This document shows positions 17,345 to 26,772 of a DNA stretch of 64,000 bases, piece after piece. Every line of letters starts with the position of its first letter. Position 1 is the first letter of the stretch. The notes beneath the pieces are model-generated. The model was given only the letters and a program-made list of their open reading frames with translations. It was not told where the DNA came from and searched no databases. The stretch comes from Ketobacter sp. MCCC 1A13808. Its GTDB lineage: Bacteria > Pseudomonadota > Gammaproteobacteria > Pseudomonadales > Ketobacteraceae. The stretch spans positions 112,235 through 176,234 of the forward strand of contig NZ_VRKW01000009.1 of NCBI RefSeq assembly GCF_009746715.1, given 5' to 3'. The position numbers and the translations under genes were made by a program.

Positions 17345-19606
17345 TTACAGCGAGCCGTATTTTTCACGAAGTCGCTGACGCACAATCTCAGCGGTGGTAT
17401 TAACTAGGAACGTAAACACAAACAGCACCAAAGCAGATAAAAATAAAATGCGGAAGTGCGTGCTGGCCACTTCCGCCTCAGGCATCTCCACCGCGATATT
17501 GGCAGACAGGGTGCGCAGTCCTTCAAATATATTCATATCCATAATCGGCGTATTACCCGTCGCCATTAATACGATCATGGTTTCACCCACAGCCCGCCCC
17601 AAGCCGATCATTAATGCTGAGAAAATTCCGGGGCTGGCGGTGGGCATCACCACCCGAACCATGGTTTGCCAGGGCGTTGCACCCAACGCCAAAGAGCCCT
17701 GCGTCAGGCCTTTCGGCACAGCAAAAATAGCGTCTTCGGTTATCGAAAAAATGGTAGGAATAACCGCAAAACCCATCGCCATTCCCACCACCATTGAATT
17801 TCGCTGATCAAAATCGATCCCCATATCGTGGGAAAGCCAAACCCGCATGCTGCCGTCAAAAAATGCCAATTCGATGGGGGCACTTAAAGTCATTGATAAC
17901 CATCCGGCAAATACCACCACGGGTATCAATATGACCGGCACATAACCATCCGGTACCCGGGTGCGCCAATCAGCCGGTAAGCGCGACCAGATCACCGCTG
18001 CCAAAATAATAAATAAGGGTGTTAAAACCAGGATACTGGTGATCCCGGCCAGATTCGCCTCCACCAACGGCGCCAGCCAAAGCCCGGCCAGAAAGCCGAG
18101 AATAACCGTCGGCAGCGCTTCCATTAATTCGATGGTAGGTTTGACCTTAGTGCGCAACGCCGGGGCCATAAAATAGGCTGTGTAAATGGCGCCGCAAATG
18201 GCCAGCGGCATTGCAATCAACATGGCATAGAACGCCGCTTTGATGGTACCGAAGGTCAATGGCATCAAGCTGAATTTGGGTTCAAAATCGTTACTTGCTG
18301 AAGAACTCTGCCAAGTATATGTGGGCTCGTCGTATCGTTCGTACCACACCTTCTGCCACAGGGATTGAAACGATACTTCCGGGTGTTCGTTGTCAATTTC
18401 GTAGTTGTAAGGAGCATCACCGCTTACGTTGAACACCGCGCCATTGCCACGCGGCGACATAGCAATCCACTCGATCGGTTTATCCGCCACTTTAACGTCG
18501 GCCACTTCACGAGCGGCCGTGGTATTGAATAGACCGATATGGCCTTCCGCATCACCAGCGATGAAGCCTTTGCGGCGGTGTTCGGTTTGGATCGCAGTAA
18601 TTGCCACCCCTTCATTCAGGGTCAGGGTACGGACTTTCGCCAAATACGGTTTTTGGTGATCATTATAAGTCACAAACCATTGCGAAATATTGCCCTGATC
18701 ATCACCCAACAATAAAGACCAACCGCCCAGCAGAAATTCCGCTACGGTCACCTTGCTGCCTTCGGAACCGACACTGGTAATATCGACGCGCATCTCGGCC
18801 ACGTCCTTGCGCAAATCCAGCACTTCCACTTTGCCGGCCTTTTCCACCAGGAACAGCCAACGTTGGTCCAGGCTTAATAGCATTTTACTCACAGCACTGG
18901 AGGGTGAAGGCAACTGTATGGTATCGACCTCTTCCAATGTCACATCATCAGACAAAAAACTTTCTGTTTTTTCAAAATCCTTTAAGAATAAACGGCCGGC
19001 ATTATCAGCCGCAATAATACGCAGTGACGAATCTGATTCACGATACGCCAAGTGGGTTATGGGTGAACCGTCCAAAACTTGGAGCGGCTCTTCGCCGAGC
19101 GGGTAATCCATCCGCGGGTTGACGGTTTTGCTGTTTTCTCCATATTCAATATCGTATACCGGTTTCTGAACCAATACCGTACCGTCCTCAAAACCCAGTG
19201 CATAAGCCCGTTTACCCGGTGCATCCTTAGAAAATGCGGTAATGTTACTGTCCGTCGGCAAATCCGCTGTGGCCAACGATTCTCCCGTGTGCGCATCGAA
19301 AAAAACCGGCCCCTTTTTCTTGTCGATGGAAAGACCAACCTGACCTTGCTCTTCCAGAACGACAAAGTAGGTACTTTCTACGCTGTACTGCTTAAGTGTG
19401 CTTTTTTCTTCCAGTGACGCAGGCAAAAAGAGTGGAATAACCTCGTACAGCAAATAGAAGAAAATCAGGCAAATAGCCAGAATCACGCCTAGACCACCGA
19501 CGCTGATCCCCATTCTGGCGACCTGATCCTTTAATTTTCGACGACTGCGAAGCTGCGTTAAACGCTGCTCAGAAACCCCAAATAATTCTTCGCTTGTTGA
19601 TGCCAT
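17345..19606 (-). CDS. pstC: Phosphate ABC transporter permease PstC, long form with propeller-like domain
   Basis: Inner-membrane permease (753 aa; E. coli PstC is about 320). One N-terminal TM helix (about 33-57) is followed by some 370 periplasmic residues with repeating short strands and turns such as RAYALGFEDGTVLV, LRIIAADNAGRLFL, WLFLVEKAGKVEVL and KGFIAGDAEGHIGLF, the look of a WD40/PQQ-type beta-propeller. The rest is a normal permease with the coupling loop AVPKGLTQGSLALGATPWQTM. The ATG at 19606 fits the family better than a TTG at 19621; neither has a strong ribosome site. Precedes pstA by 13 bp. Confidence 0.94.
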   Translation of the reverse strand: MASTSEELFGVSEQRLTQLRSRRKLKDQVARMGISVGGLGVILAICLIFFYLLYEVIPLFLPASLEEKSTLKQYSVESTYFVVLEEQGQVGLSIDKKKGPVFFDAHTGESLATADLPTDSNITAFSKDAPGKRAYALGFEDGTVLVQKPVYDIEYGENSKTVNPRMDYPLGEEPLQVLDGSPITHLAYRESDSSLRIIAADNAGRLFLKDFEKTESFLSDDVTLEEVDTIQLPSPSSAVSKMLLSLDQRWLFLVEKAGKVEVLDLRKDVAEMRVDITSVGSEGSKVTVAEFLLGGWSLLLGDDQGNISQWFVTYNDHQKPYLAKVRTLTLNEGVAITAIQTEHRRKGFIAGDAEGHIGLFNTTAAREVADVKVADKPIEWIAMSPRGNGAVFNVSGDAPYNYEIDNEHPEVSFQSLWQKVWYERYDEPTYTWQSSSASNDFEPKFSLMPLTFGTIKAAFYAMLIAMPLAICGAIYTAYFMAPALRTKVKPTIELMEALPTVILGFLAGLWLAPLVEANLAGITSILVLTPLFIILAAVIWSRLPADWRTRVPDGYVPVILIPVVVFAGWLSMTLSAPIELAFFDGSMRVWLSHDMGIDFDQRNSMVVGMAMGFAVIPTIFSITEDAIFAVPKGLTQGSLALGATPWQTMVRVVMPTASPGIFSALMIGLGRAVGETMIVLMATGNTPIMDMNIFEGLRTLSANIAVEMPEAEVASTHFRILFLSALVLFVFTFLVNTTAEIVRQRLREKYGSL

Positions 19607-19638
19607 GGACACGGAACCCAATAACTAAATGAGACAAA

Positions 19639-19665
19639 GCGGGGCTACATGAAATGTAGCCCCGC
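19639..19665 (-). promoter_or_regulatory. Strong intercistronic stem-loop between pstS and pstC
   Basis: GCGGGGCTACAT and its exact complement form a 12-bp stem around a 3-nt loop. On the minus strand it is followed by TTTGTCTCATTT, only moderately T-rich. This placement fits partial termination or 3' protection of the pstS message, which would give more binding protein than permease. Sequence is clear, role inferred. Confidence 0.65.
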
Positions 19666-19691
19666 CGCGTAGACTTTCCCCAGGGAGAATC

Positions 19692-20690
19692 TTATTTGCC
19701 AGCAATTTCCATTTTGATACCCAACTTAGACATGGTTTTAGCAACCAAGCTGGCGGGCATCGGGATATATCCGTCTTTTACAACAATCTGTTGACCTTGC
19801 TTGGACATAACCAGCTTGATGAACTCACGTTCAAGTGGAGACAACTCTTTGCCAGGCGCTTTGTTTACGTAAACATAAAGTGCACGGGATAAAGGATAAG
19901 ATCCATCGAGCGCGGCTTCGTTGGTCGCTTCAACATACTTGTCGCCTTTCTTAGACAACGGCAGCGCACGTACGCTGGAAGTTTTGTACCCGATACCGGA
20001 GTAACCGATGCCATTCAAAGAAGTAGCAACGGATTGCACGACCGAAGCAGAACCCGGCTGTTCGTTAACAGTGCTTTTGAAATCACCTTTACACAGCGCT
20101 TCGTCTTTGAAGTAGCCATAAGTGCCGGATACTGAGTTACGTCCGTACAACTGAATGTCGCGCTTACCCCAATCACCGGTCAGCCCCAGATCACTCCAGG
20201 TTTTGAAGTCTTTATTTCCGCCGCAGGTGCGGGTGGAAGAAAACACCGCGTCTACCTGCTCGATGCTCATGCCTTTAATCGGATTGTCTTTGTTTACGAA
20301 CACAGCCAGTGCGTCGATCGCAACCGGAATAGCCGTGGGCTTATAGCCGAATTTTTTCTCGAAGGCTTCGATTTCTTTGTCCTTCATTTTTCGGCTCATG
20401 GGGCCCAGATTGGAAGTCCCTTCGGTCAGAGCCGGAGGCGCTGTGGAAGATCCGGCTGCCTGGATCTGTACTGCTACGTTTGGATACTGTTTTTTAAACT
20501 CTTCTGCCCAGAATGTCATCAGGTTAGCCAGGGTATCTGAACCAACGCTTGAAATATTTCCGGATACACCGCCCACTTTCGAGTAGGAGGGCAGTTTTGG
20601 ATCAACTTTGGCTTCCGCTTGAGCAGCCGTAGCAACAAGAGCTGCACTGGCAGTCATTGCTACAGTTGCAACTAATTTCTTGAAATTCAT
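19692..20690 (-). CDS. pstS: Phosphate ABC transporter substrate-binding protein PstS
   Basis: Periplasmic phosphate-binding protein (332 aa) with a clear signal peptide cleaved after ATAAQA (about residue 25). The mature N-terminus contains [13 protein letters not shown] and [14 protein letters not shown], which line the phosphate site, and further on [18 protein letters not shown], the usual P-loop-like segment. It belongs to the PstS group seen in pseudomonads and marine gammaproteobacteria. It is the first gene of the pst operon, preceded by a Pho-box promoter, and separated from pstC by a 12-bp stem-loop. Confidence 0.96.
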   Translation of the reverse strand: MNFKKLVATVAMTASAALVATAAQAEAKVDPKLPSYSKVGGVSGNISSVGSDTLANLMTFWAEEFKKQYPNVAVQIQAAGSSTAPPALTEGTSNLGPMSRKMKDKEIEAFEKKFGYKPTAIPVAIDALAVFVNKDNPIKGMSIEQVDAVFSSTRTCGGNKDFKTWSDLGLTGDWGKRDIQLYGRNSVSGTYGYFKDEALCKGDFKSTVNEQPGSASVVQSVATSLNGIGYSGIGYKTSSVRALPLSKKGDKYVEATNEAALDGSYPLSRALYVYVNKAPGKELSPLEREFIKLVMSKQGQQIVVKDGYIPMPASLVAKTMSKLGIKMEIAGK

Positions 20691-20758
20691 GGGATCTCTC
20701 CGAGTGTATGGACGTGTGTCAGGGAAACGTGAGTCACCAGCCCCCCTATGACCTCGGA

Positions 20759-20792
20759 ACTATAGGGTTCGCTTGTGACAATTATATTACAG
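20759..20792 (-). promoter_or_regulatory. Pho box and -10 element of the pst operon
   Basis: On the minus strand CTGTAAT (20792-20786), ATAA, TTGTCAC (20781-20775) matches the PhoB consensus CTGTCAT-N4-CTGTCAC at 12 of 14 repeat positions. Ten nt downstream lies TATAGT (20764-20759), a good -10. This is the standard layout of a PhoB-activated promoter lacking a -35. Confidence 0.88.
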
Positions 20793-20862
20793 ATTCATTG
20801 CTAACTGGTCTTGATATAAACATTCTTCACAACGAGCAATCAACTCCGAGGCCAGAGAATTT

Positions 20863-20892
20863 TTGCTGTCGAGCGGTCACAGCCGCTATAAT
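20863..20892 (+). promoter_or_regulatory. Probable sigma-70 promoter of the TRAP permease genes
   Basis: TTGCTG (20863-20868) and a perfect TATAAT (20887-20892) are separated by 18 bp, with the DctQ start codon 37 nt downstream. Divergent from the pst promoter in the same 238-bp gap. Confidence 0.6.
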
Positions 20893-20928
20893 CCGGCCCG
20901 TGCAGGCAGGGAACCCTAGCAGAAACCG

Positions 20929-21486
20929 ATGACAAAAATAATTGAAGCACTCGACCGACTGTCGGAATGGACGGGTCACATACTATCCAAAGCCTCCTTG
21001 GGGATCATGGCCATTACCGTCCTGGTGGTGGTAATTCGTTATGGATTCCAGAGCGGTCATATCACCTTGGGCGGCCTGCGTATCAGCTCCATTGCGCTGC
21101 AGGAAAGCGTAATGTACCTGCACGCCATGCTATTTATGCTGGCCAGCGCGTACACCCTGAAACACGATGCCCATGTGCGGGTCGACGTCTTCTACCGCCG
21201 ATTCTCACCCCGGGCTAAAGCCCTGGTAGATTTATCAGGCACCTTACTGCTGCTGTTTCCGGCTTGTGGCTTTATTCTTTATATCAGCCTCGATTTCGTG
21301 GATTTCGCCTGGAACATGAAAGAACGCTCCGGAGAGTCCGAAGGACTTGCTTACGTTTACCTGCTGAAAACCCTGATACCCGTTATGGCTGTACTGTTAC
21401 TCTTGCAAGGCATTGCAGAAGCCCTGCGCAGCCTCATCGTCCTGAAAGGTGTGGCACCGGATGACCGGGAGGTGAGCCGGATATGA
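20929..21486 (+). CDS. TRAP transporter small permease (DctQ family)
   Basis: Small membrane subunit (185 aa) of a tripartite ATP-independent periplasmic transporter, with four hydrophobic helices. The stretch LKHDAHVRVDVFYRRFSPRAKA is the conserved DctQ loop between helices two and three. It partners the large permease that starts inside its stop codon (ATGA overlap at 21483). These transporters use an ion gradient and a periplasmic receptor to import organic acids. The likely receptor gene is at 23398, on the other strand. Confidence 0.92.
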   Translation: MTKIIEALDRLSEWTGHILSKASLGIMAITVLVVVIRYGFQSGHITLGGLRISSIALQESVMYLHAMLFMLASAYTLKHDAHVRVDVFYRRFSPRAKALVDLSGTLLLLFPACGFILYISLDFVDFAWNMKERSGESEGLAYVYLLKTLIPVMAVLLLLQGIAEALRSLIVLKGVAPDDREVSRI

Positions 21487-22850
21487 TTCCGCTATTGATG
21501 TTCGCCGCAGTCTGCCTCACCTTGTTAATGGGCTATCCGGTGGCCTTTACCCTGGCTGGAGTCGCACTGGCCTTTGCGGGTGGCGGAACACTGCTTGGCC
21601 TGTTCGACCCCAGCATTCTGAGTAATTTGCCGGGCCGAATCTTCGGCATCATGAGCAACGAAACCCTGCTGGCGGTGCCGCTGTTCGTGTTGATGGGCAT
21701 AACCCTGGAAAAGTCCAAAGTTGCCGAGAACCTGTTGGATACCATGGCCCAACTGTTCGGCCGCTTTCCCGGTGGCCTGGGTATATCGGTAACCCTGGTG
21801 GGCATGTTGCTGGCAGCCAGCACCGGCATCGTTGGCGCGACCGTGGTAACCATGGGGCTACTGGCACTGCCCACCATGATCAAACGCGGATACGACCCGG
21901 CATTGGCCACCGGCAGCATCGCTGCAACCGGCACGCTGGGACAGATAATTCCGCCCTCGATTGCTTTGGTGCTACTCGGTGATGTGCTTTCCAACGCTTA
22001 CCAGCAAGCGCAACTAAGCCAGGGTATTTTCAGTGTCGACACCGTTTCAGTGGGTGATTTGTTTGTCGGAGCAATTATCCCCGGCCTGGTGATGGTGTTC
22101 TTATATATGGGTTACATCATTTGCCGGGCTCTGATCAATCCGGACCACGCGCCGCCAGCACCGGTTGAAACAGAATCAGGGCCTCTACTCATCCAGTGTA
22201 TTAAAGGCCTGGCTCCCCCCCTACTGTTGATTGGCGCTGTACTGGGTTCAATTTTAACCGGGCTCGCCACCCCCACCGAGGCTGCTGCAGTCGGTGCTGC
22301 CGGGGCAACCTTACTGGCGGCCCTGCAACGACAATTAAACCGGAAAAATCTGCAGGACATCATGCTCTCCACCACCAAAGTCACCTGCATGGTCTTCGCC
22401 ATCCTCATCGGGGCTACCGTATTTTCACTGGTGTTTTGGGGCTACAACGGCGAAGAGCTGGTTCACGAATTCTTCCATTCTATGCCCGGCGGCGCTTTCA
22501 GTGCCATGCTGTTGGTGATGGTGGTAATCTTTCTGCTGGGTTTTATTCTGGATTTTATTGAGATTACCTTTGTGGTAGTGCCGATTGTAGGTCCGGTATT
22601 ATTGGCCATGGGACTGGATCCGGTTTGGTTCGGAGTTATGATTGCCGTTAATCTTCAAACCTCGTTCCTTACCCCACCTTTTGGATTTGCCCTGTTTTAT
22701 TTGCGCGGCGTGACCCCGGATAGCATCTCGACCACCACAATCTATCGTGGAGTTGTGCCTTTTATCATTATTCAGTTGATTACGCTCGCATTGATTGCAA
22801 TTTGGCCTTCACTTGCTACCTGGTTGCCGGATATAGTCTATAACAATTAA
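21483..22850 (+). CDS. TRAP transporter large permease (DctM family)
   Basis: The ion-coupled transport subunit (455 aa) with about twelve hydrophobic segments. Typical DctM sequences are seen: AASTGIVGATVVTMGLLALPTM in the first half (the Na+ and substrate region) and IPPSIALVLLGDVLSNAY nearby, plus NLQTSFLTPPFGFALFYLRG near the C-terminus. It belongs to the branch associated with mannitol/chloroaromatic or 2-keto-acid receptors. Translationally coupled to the DctQ gene. Confidence 0.94.
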   Translation: MIPLLMFAAVCLTLLMGYPVAFTLAGVALAFAGGGTLLGLFDPSILSNLPGRIFGIMSNETLLAVPLFVLMGITLEKSKVAENLLDTMAQLFGRFPGGLGISVTLVGMLLAASTGIVGATVVTMGLLALPTMIKRGYDPALATGSIAATGTLGQIIPPSIALVLLGDVLSNAYQQAQLSQGIFSVDTVSVGDLFVGAIIPGLVMVFLYMGYIICRALINPDHAPPAPVETESGPLLIQCIKGLAPPLLLIGAVLGSILTGLATPTEAAAVGAAGATLLAALQRQLNRKNLQDIMLSTTKVTCMVFAILIGATVFSLVFWGYNGEELVHEFFHSMPGGAFSAMLLVMVVIFLLGFILDFIEITFVVVPIVGPVLLAMGLDPVWFGVMIAVNLQTSFLTPPFGFALFYLRGVTPDSISTTTIYRGVVPFIIIQLITLALIAIWPSLATWLPDIVYNN

Positions 22851-22913
22851 GAGTTCTAAAAATTTGCTACACTAGAGACCGTTAACCACTTGCTCCAGCC
22901 CTACAGGATGCAC

Positions 22914-23321
22914 ATGAACGATATAAGCGAAGACGATAATTTCCCAACGCCTCAAGGTGAACTCACCTTGCAAACCGTCGCCCTGCCTTCAGACGCGAAC
23001 GCCGAAGGGGATATTTTTGGCGGTTGGTTAGTGTCTCAGATGGATTTGGCCGGTGCCGTCACCGCCAATCGACTGGCCCGCGGTCGGGTAGCCACAGTAG
23101 CCCTTGATTCAATGGTTTTTCTGCGCCCGGTGGCGGTGGGCTCGGTCGTCAGCTGTTACACCACCGTGAAAGACATCGGGCGCAGCTCAATGGCCATTGT
23201 GGTGGAGGTTTGGGCACAGCATTACAGCGACGCTGAATGCCGTAAAGTCACCGAAGGGCAATTCACCTTTGTCGCTATTGATGAAAACCGCCGTACCCGG
23301 CCAGTGCCACGCACAAGCTGA
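22914..23321 (+). CDS. Acyl-CoA thioesterase, YciA type
   Basis: Hot-dog fold thioesterase (135 aa, close to E. coli YciA at 132). The signature PSDANAEGDIFGGWLVSQMDLAGA carries the catalytic Asp-bearing loop and hot-dog helix, and TVALDSMVFLRPVAVGSVV forms the following strands. It hydrolyses a range of acyl-CoA esters in the cytoplasm. ATG 22914 was chosen because AGGA lies 5 nt upstream; an earlier ATG at 22908 adds two residues. It lies 63 bp after the DctM gene, so may be read from the same promoter. Confidence 0.92.
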   Translation: MNDISEDDNFPTPQGELTLQTVALPSDANAEGDIFGGWLVSQMDLAGAVTANRLARGRVATVALDSMVFLRPVAVGSVVSCYTTVKDIGRSSMAIVVEVWAQHYSDAECRKVTEGQFTFVAIDENRRTRPVPRTS

Positions 23322-23330
23322 ATACATGCA

Positions 23331-23385
23331 GCAATGGCGGAAAGGGACACACAAACAGCAACCCTGTTTTCCCTTCCGCTATTGC
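23331..23385. terminator. Hairpin between convergent thioesterase and DctP genes
   Basis: GCAATGGCGGAAAGGGA at 23331-23347 pairs with TCCCTTCCGCTATTGC at 23370-23385, with one mismatch and one bulge, around a loop of about 22 nt. It sits in the 76-bp space between two converging genes and could end transcription from either side. No long T tract. Confidence 0.4.
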
Positions 23386-23397
23386 GATACCGCAATG

Positions 23398-24510
23398 TTA
23401 ATCACGACCTTCCTGGTCCCGGGTCTTAAGAAAAGCCTCTTCTGAAATTCGGGTGTACGGCACGACGCTCTCCTTAAAATCTTTAAATGATTGGTATACT
23501 TTCTTCGCCATTTCGTCATCGGCAATGGTTTCCTCGATCACCTGTTCAGAGGCTACCCGTAAGGCGTTCAGCACATCATCCGGCAGTTTACGCAATTGCA
23601 CCCCGTGTTTATTGACCAGTTCCTCGAGTGCTGCGTTATTCCGTGCGGTGTATTCGTCCAGCATGTCCTGGTTGATAGCGCGGGTGGCGTAGGTCACTAT
23701 CGCCTGCAAATCCGGCGGCAAGCTTTCCCAGGCTTCTTTATTGATAATAAATTCGAGCATCGCTCCCGGCTCATGCCAACCCGGGTAGTAATAGTATTTC
23801 GCTACTTTGTATAGACCAAAAGTCAGATCGTTATAGGGCCCGACCCATTCGGTCGCATCAATAGAACCGGTCTGCAACGCAGTAAACAGCTCGCCACCAG
23901 GCAACGTCACCGGCACCCCACCCAGCCGTTGAAACACTTCGCCCGCTAAGCCGGGAATCCGCATTTTCAAGCCTTCCAGGTCATCCACACTGTTAATTTC
24001 TTTCTTGAACCAACCAGCCATCTGTACTCCGGTACTGCCACCGGCAAACGGCACCAGATTAAACGGCTCGTATACTTCGCGCCACAATTCCATACCGCCG
24101 CCGTAATGCAGCCAGCCATTCATTTCCTGGGCATTCAATCCGAAAGGTACTGCAGTAAAAAATTGAGCGGATGGGGTTTTCCCTTTCCAGTAATAAGCCG
24201 CGCCGTGCCCCATTTCCACGGCGCCACGAGCAACCGAATCGAACACGCCCAGCGCAGGTACCAACTCACCCGCACCATGCACTTTAACCTGCAGTCGACC
24301 ATTACTCATTTCACCAACCGCCTTGGCAAAATTTTCCGGCGCCATACCCAAACCGGGATAATTTCGTGGCCAGGTGGTGACCATTTTCCAGGTAAAGGTT
24401 TTTTGCGGTTCACCGCTTACCGCTTGCGTTGCAGGCGTGTCTTCACCGCAGCCTGATAGCATAACGAATGGCATGAATACAAGCAGCAGAACCCTATGCG
24501 TCCACTTCAT
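23398..24510 (-). CDS. TRAP transporter substrate-binding lipoprotein (DctP/TakP-like)
   Basis: Periplasmic receptor (370 aa) for the TRAP transporter. It has a lipoprotein signal with lipobox LSGC (Cys near residue 21), so it is tethered to a membrane rather than free. The mature protein starts FTWKMVTTWPRNYPG. The segment LKMRIPGLAGEVFQRLGG contains the invariant Arg that binds the substrate carboxylate, and TEWVGPYNDLTFG and YYPGWHEPGAM mark the TakP-like group that binds 2-keto acids. ATG 24510 gives the proper lipoprotein signal. Located 103 bp downstream of uvrD on the same strand. Confidence 0.92.
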   Translation of the reverse strand: MKWTHRVLLLVFMPFVMLSGCGEDTPATQAVSGEPQKTFTWKMVTTWPRNYPGLGMAPENFAKAVGEMSNGRLQVKVHGAGELVPALGVFDSVARGAVEMGHGAAYYWKGKTPSAQFFTAVPFGLNAQEMNGWLHYGGGMELWREVYEPFNLVPFAGGSTGVQMAGWFKKEINSVDDLEGLKMRIPGLAGEVFQRLGGVPVTLPGGELFTALQTGSIDATEWVGPYNDLTFGLYKVAKYYYYPGWHEPGAMLEFIINKEAWESLPPDLQAIVTYATRAINQDMLDEYTARNNAALEELVNKHGVQLRKLPDDVLNALRVASEQVIEETIADDEMAKKVYQSFKDFKESVVPYTRISEEAFLKTRDQEGRD

Positions 24511-24612
24511 CTGAAAACTCCCGATTATGTTGTTTTTGTTGTCTAGCCTATTCCACCCAGCGGTTTGCCGGACAGCCGGTTGCCACGGCATCCGCCTCAC
24601 ACGCGCCCGGTT

Positions 24613-26772
24613 TCAGCGCAGCTCCAGCCGCGCGTACTGCGCCACCAACCATTTTTCCCCCGTAGGCGCGGTAAAATTAATATGAACCCGAGCGTTAGGA
24701 CCCTGCCCTTCGCAGCCAATTATGACACCTTCTCCAAACTTGGGGTGGCTGACGGAACGGCCTAATTGATAAGGCGAACTGCTGTCTGCAGGTGCACGCC
24801 CACGGATCGCCGTAACCGGACGGGTGATATTGGCACTGGCACGAATTTCCTGCAGGCAATGGGCTGGAATCTCGCGCAGAAAACGCGACGGCGTATGAAT
24901 ATTTTCGCTGCCGTAAATGCGCCTGCTTTCTGCATAACTCAGATACAACGTCTTCATTGCCCGGGTAATTCCGACATAGGCCAGACGCCGTTCTTCTTCC
25001 ATGCGCTGTAAATCTTCTACTGACCGCATGGAGGGAAACAATCCTTCTTCCACCCCCGTGATAAAGACCACCGGGAATTCCAAACCCTTAGCGGAATGCA
25101 GTGTCATCATTTGCACATAATCTTCGTCTTCGCGAGCTTGTGTTTCACCCGACTCCAACGCAGCGTGATCCAGAAACGCCGCCAGGGTAGCGGATTCTTC
25201 GTCGCCATTGGTTTCGTATTCGCGACTGGCACTGATTAATTCTTTCAGGTTTTCTACCCGTGCTTCACCTTTTTCGCCTTTCTCATTCTGGTGATAGACG
25301 ATTAGCCCGGACGCATCAATCATGCGCTCCACTTGCTCCGACAACCCTAAACCGCGGGTTTCCTGGTCCAGCATTTCGATCAGACCCATAAAGCCGTGCA
25401 AGGCGTTACCGGCCTTTGTTGCCAAAGCCTTGTGCTGCAACACACTCAAGCTGGCCTGCCACAACGGTATCTTCAATTCCCGCGCGGCGTTGCGAATCTT
25501 TTGCAGGGATTTGTCACCCAGCCCCCGTGTTGGCGTATTCACTACTCGTTCAAATGCAGCATCGTCATCCCGGTGCGACATCAAGCGCAAATACGCTAAC
25601 GCGTTTTTTATTTCCGCCCGCTCAAAAAAACGATGACCGCCATAAATGCGATAGGGGATTGCAGCGCGCAACAATGCTTCTTCTAACACCCTGGACTGGG
25701 CATTGGAGCGATAAAGAATGGCAATGTCACTGCGCCGTAAACCTTGCTGCAACGTTTGCTGAATACGATCGGATACAAAGCGGGCTTCGTCCACTTCATT
25801 AAAACCGGCGTACAGGGAAATTGGTTCGCCTTCGTCACCCGAAGTCCACAACTGCTTACCCAAACGGTCCCGGTTATTGGCGATCACTCCGTTCGCGGCA
25901 TTCAGAATGGTGGCCGTGGAACGATAATTCTGTTCCAGCCTGACCACTTCCGTACGCCCGAAATCATCACCAAATGAACGGATATTTTCTATGCGAGCCC
26001 CCCGCCAACCATAGATTGACTGATCGTCATCGCCGACGATGGTAATCGGCACCTGGTTGCCCGCCAGCACCCGCAGCCAGGCATATTGGATGCGATTGGT
26101 ATCCTGAAACTCATCAACGAGTAAATGGCGGAAACGCTGCTGGTAATGGGCGAGAATGGCCGGATTGTTTAGCCATAATTCATGACTGCGTAAGATCAGT
26201 TCCGCAAAATCCACCATGCCGCCTCGATCACAGGCATCCTGATACTGCTGATAAATATTAACAAGTGTTTGCTGAAAAGCATCGCCGTGAACATCAATAT
26301 GCGCTGCGCGCAAGCCTTCATCTTTATTGCTGTTAATGAACGCCTGCGCCTGCTTGGGAGGCCAGCGCGACTCGTCCAGCTCCATTTGACGCATTATTCG
26401 CTTGACCAACCTGAGCTGGTCATCCGCATCCAGAATCTGGAAATTCTGTGGCAACCTGGCGTCCTGGTAATGCATGCGCAACAAACGATGGGCAATACCG
26501 TGAAACGTCCCCACCCACATGGAAGACGTTGGCGACAACAACAGCGCCTCAATACGGTGTCGCATTTCCACAGCCGCTTTATTTGTAAAGGTAACAGATA
26601 AAATGCCGTGGGGAGATACATTCTGCTCCTGGATCAACCAGGCAATACGATGAACGAGTACACGGGTTTTGCCGCTACCGGCGCCGGCCAACACCAGCAA
26701 GCGATCTGCGCTGGATTGCACCGCCTGTGCTTGGGCAGGGTTTAAAGATTGGATCAGTGAAGTATTTTTCAT
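24613..26772 (-). CDS. uvrD: DNA helicase II UvrD
   Basis: Superfamily 1A 3'-5' DNA helicase (719 aa; E. coli UvrD is 720) for nucleotide excision and mismatch repair. Walker A is GAGSGKT (residues 30-36), motif II is VDEFQDTN, motif III GDDDQSIYGWRGA, motif IV EQNYRS, motif V MTLHSAKGLEFPVV and motif VI EERRLAYVGITRA. The C-terminal tail ends in the basic, Tudor-like region VSHPKFGEGVIIGCEGQGPN, characteristic of UvrD rather than Rep. I found no clear LexA box upstream. Confidence 0.97.
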   Translation of the reverse strand: MKNTSLIQSLNPAQAQAVQSSADRLLVLAGAGSGKTRVLVHRIAWLIQEQNVSPHGILSVTFTNKAAVEMRHRIEALLLSPTSSMWVGTFHGIAHRLLRMHYQDARLPQNFQILDADDQLRLVKRIMRQMELDESRWPPKQAQAFINSNKDEGLRAAHIDVHGDAFQQTLVNIYQQYQDACDRGGMVDFAELILRSHELWLNNPAILAHYQQRFRHLLVDEFQDTNRIQYAWLRVLAGNQVPITIVGDDDQSIYGWRGARIENIRSFGDDFGRTEVVRLEQNYRSTATILNAANGVIANNRDRLGKQLWTSGDEGEPISLYAGFNEVDEARFVSDRIQQTLQQGLRRSDIAILYRSNAQSRVLEEALLRAAIPYRIYGGHRFFERAEIKNALAYLRLMSHRDDDAAFERVVNTPTRGLGDKSLQKIRNAARELKIPLWQASLSVLQHKALATKAGNALHGFMGLIEMLDQETRGLGLSEQVERMIDASGLIVYHQNEKGEKGEARVENLKELISASREYETNGDEESATLAAFLDHAALESGETQAREDEDYVQMMTLHSAKGLEFPVVFITGVEEGLFPSMRSVEDLQRMEEERRLAYVGITRAMKTLYLSYAESRRIYGSENIHTPSRFLREIPAHCLQEIRASANITRPVTAIRGRAPADSSSPYQLGRSVSHPKFGEGVIIGCEGQGPNARVHINFTAPTGEKWLVAQYARLELR

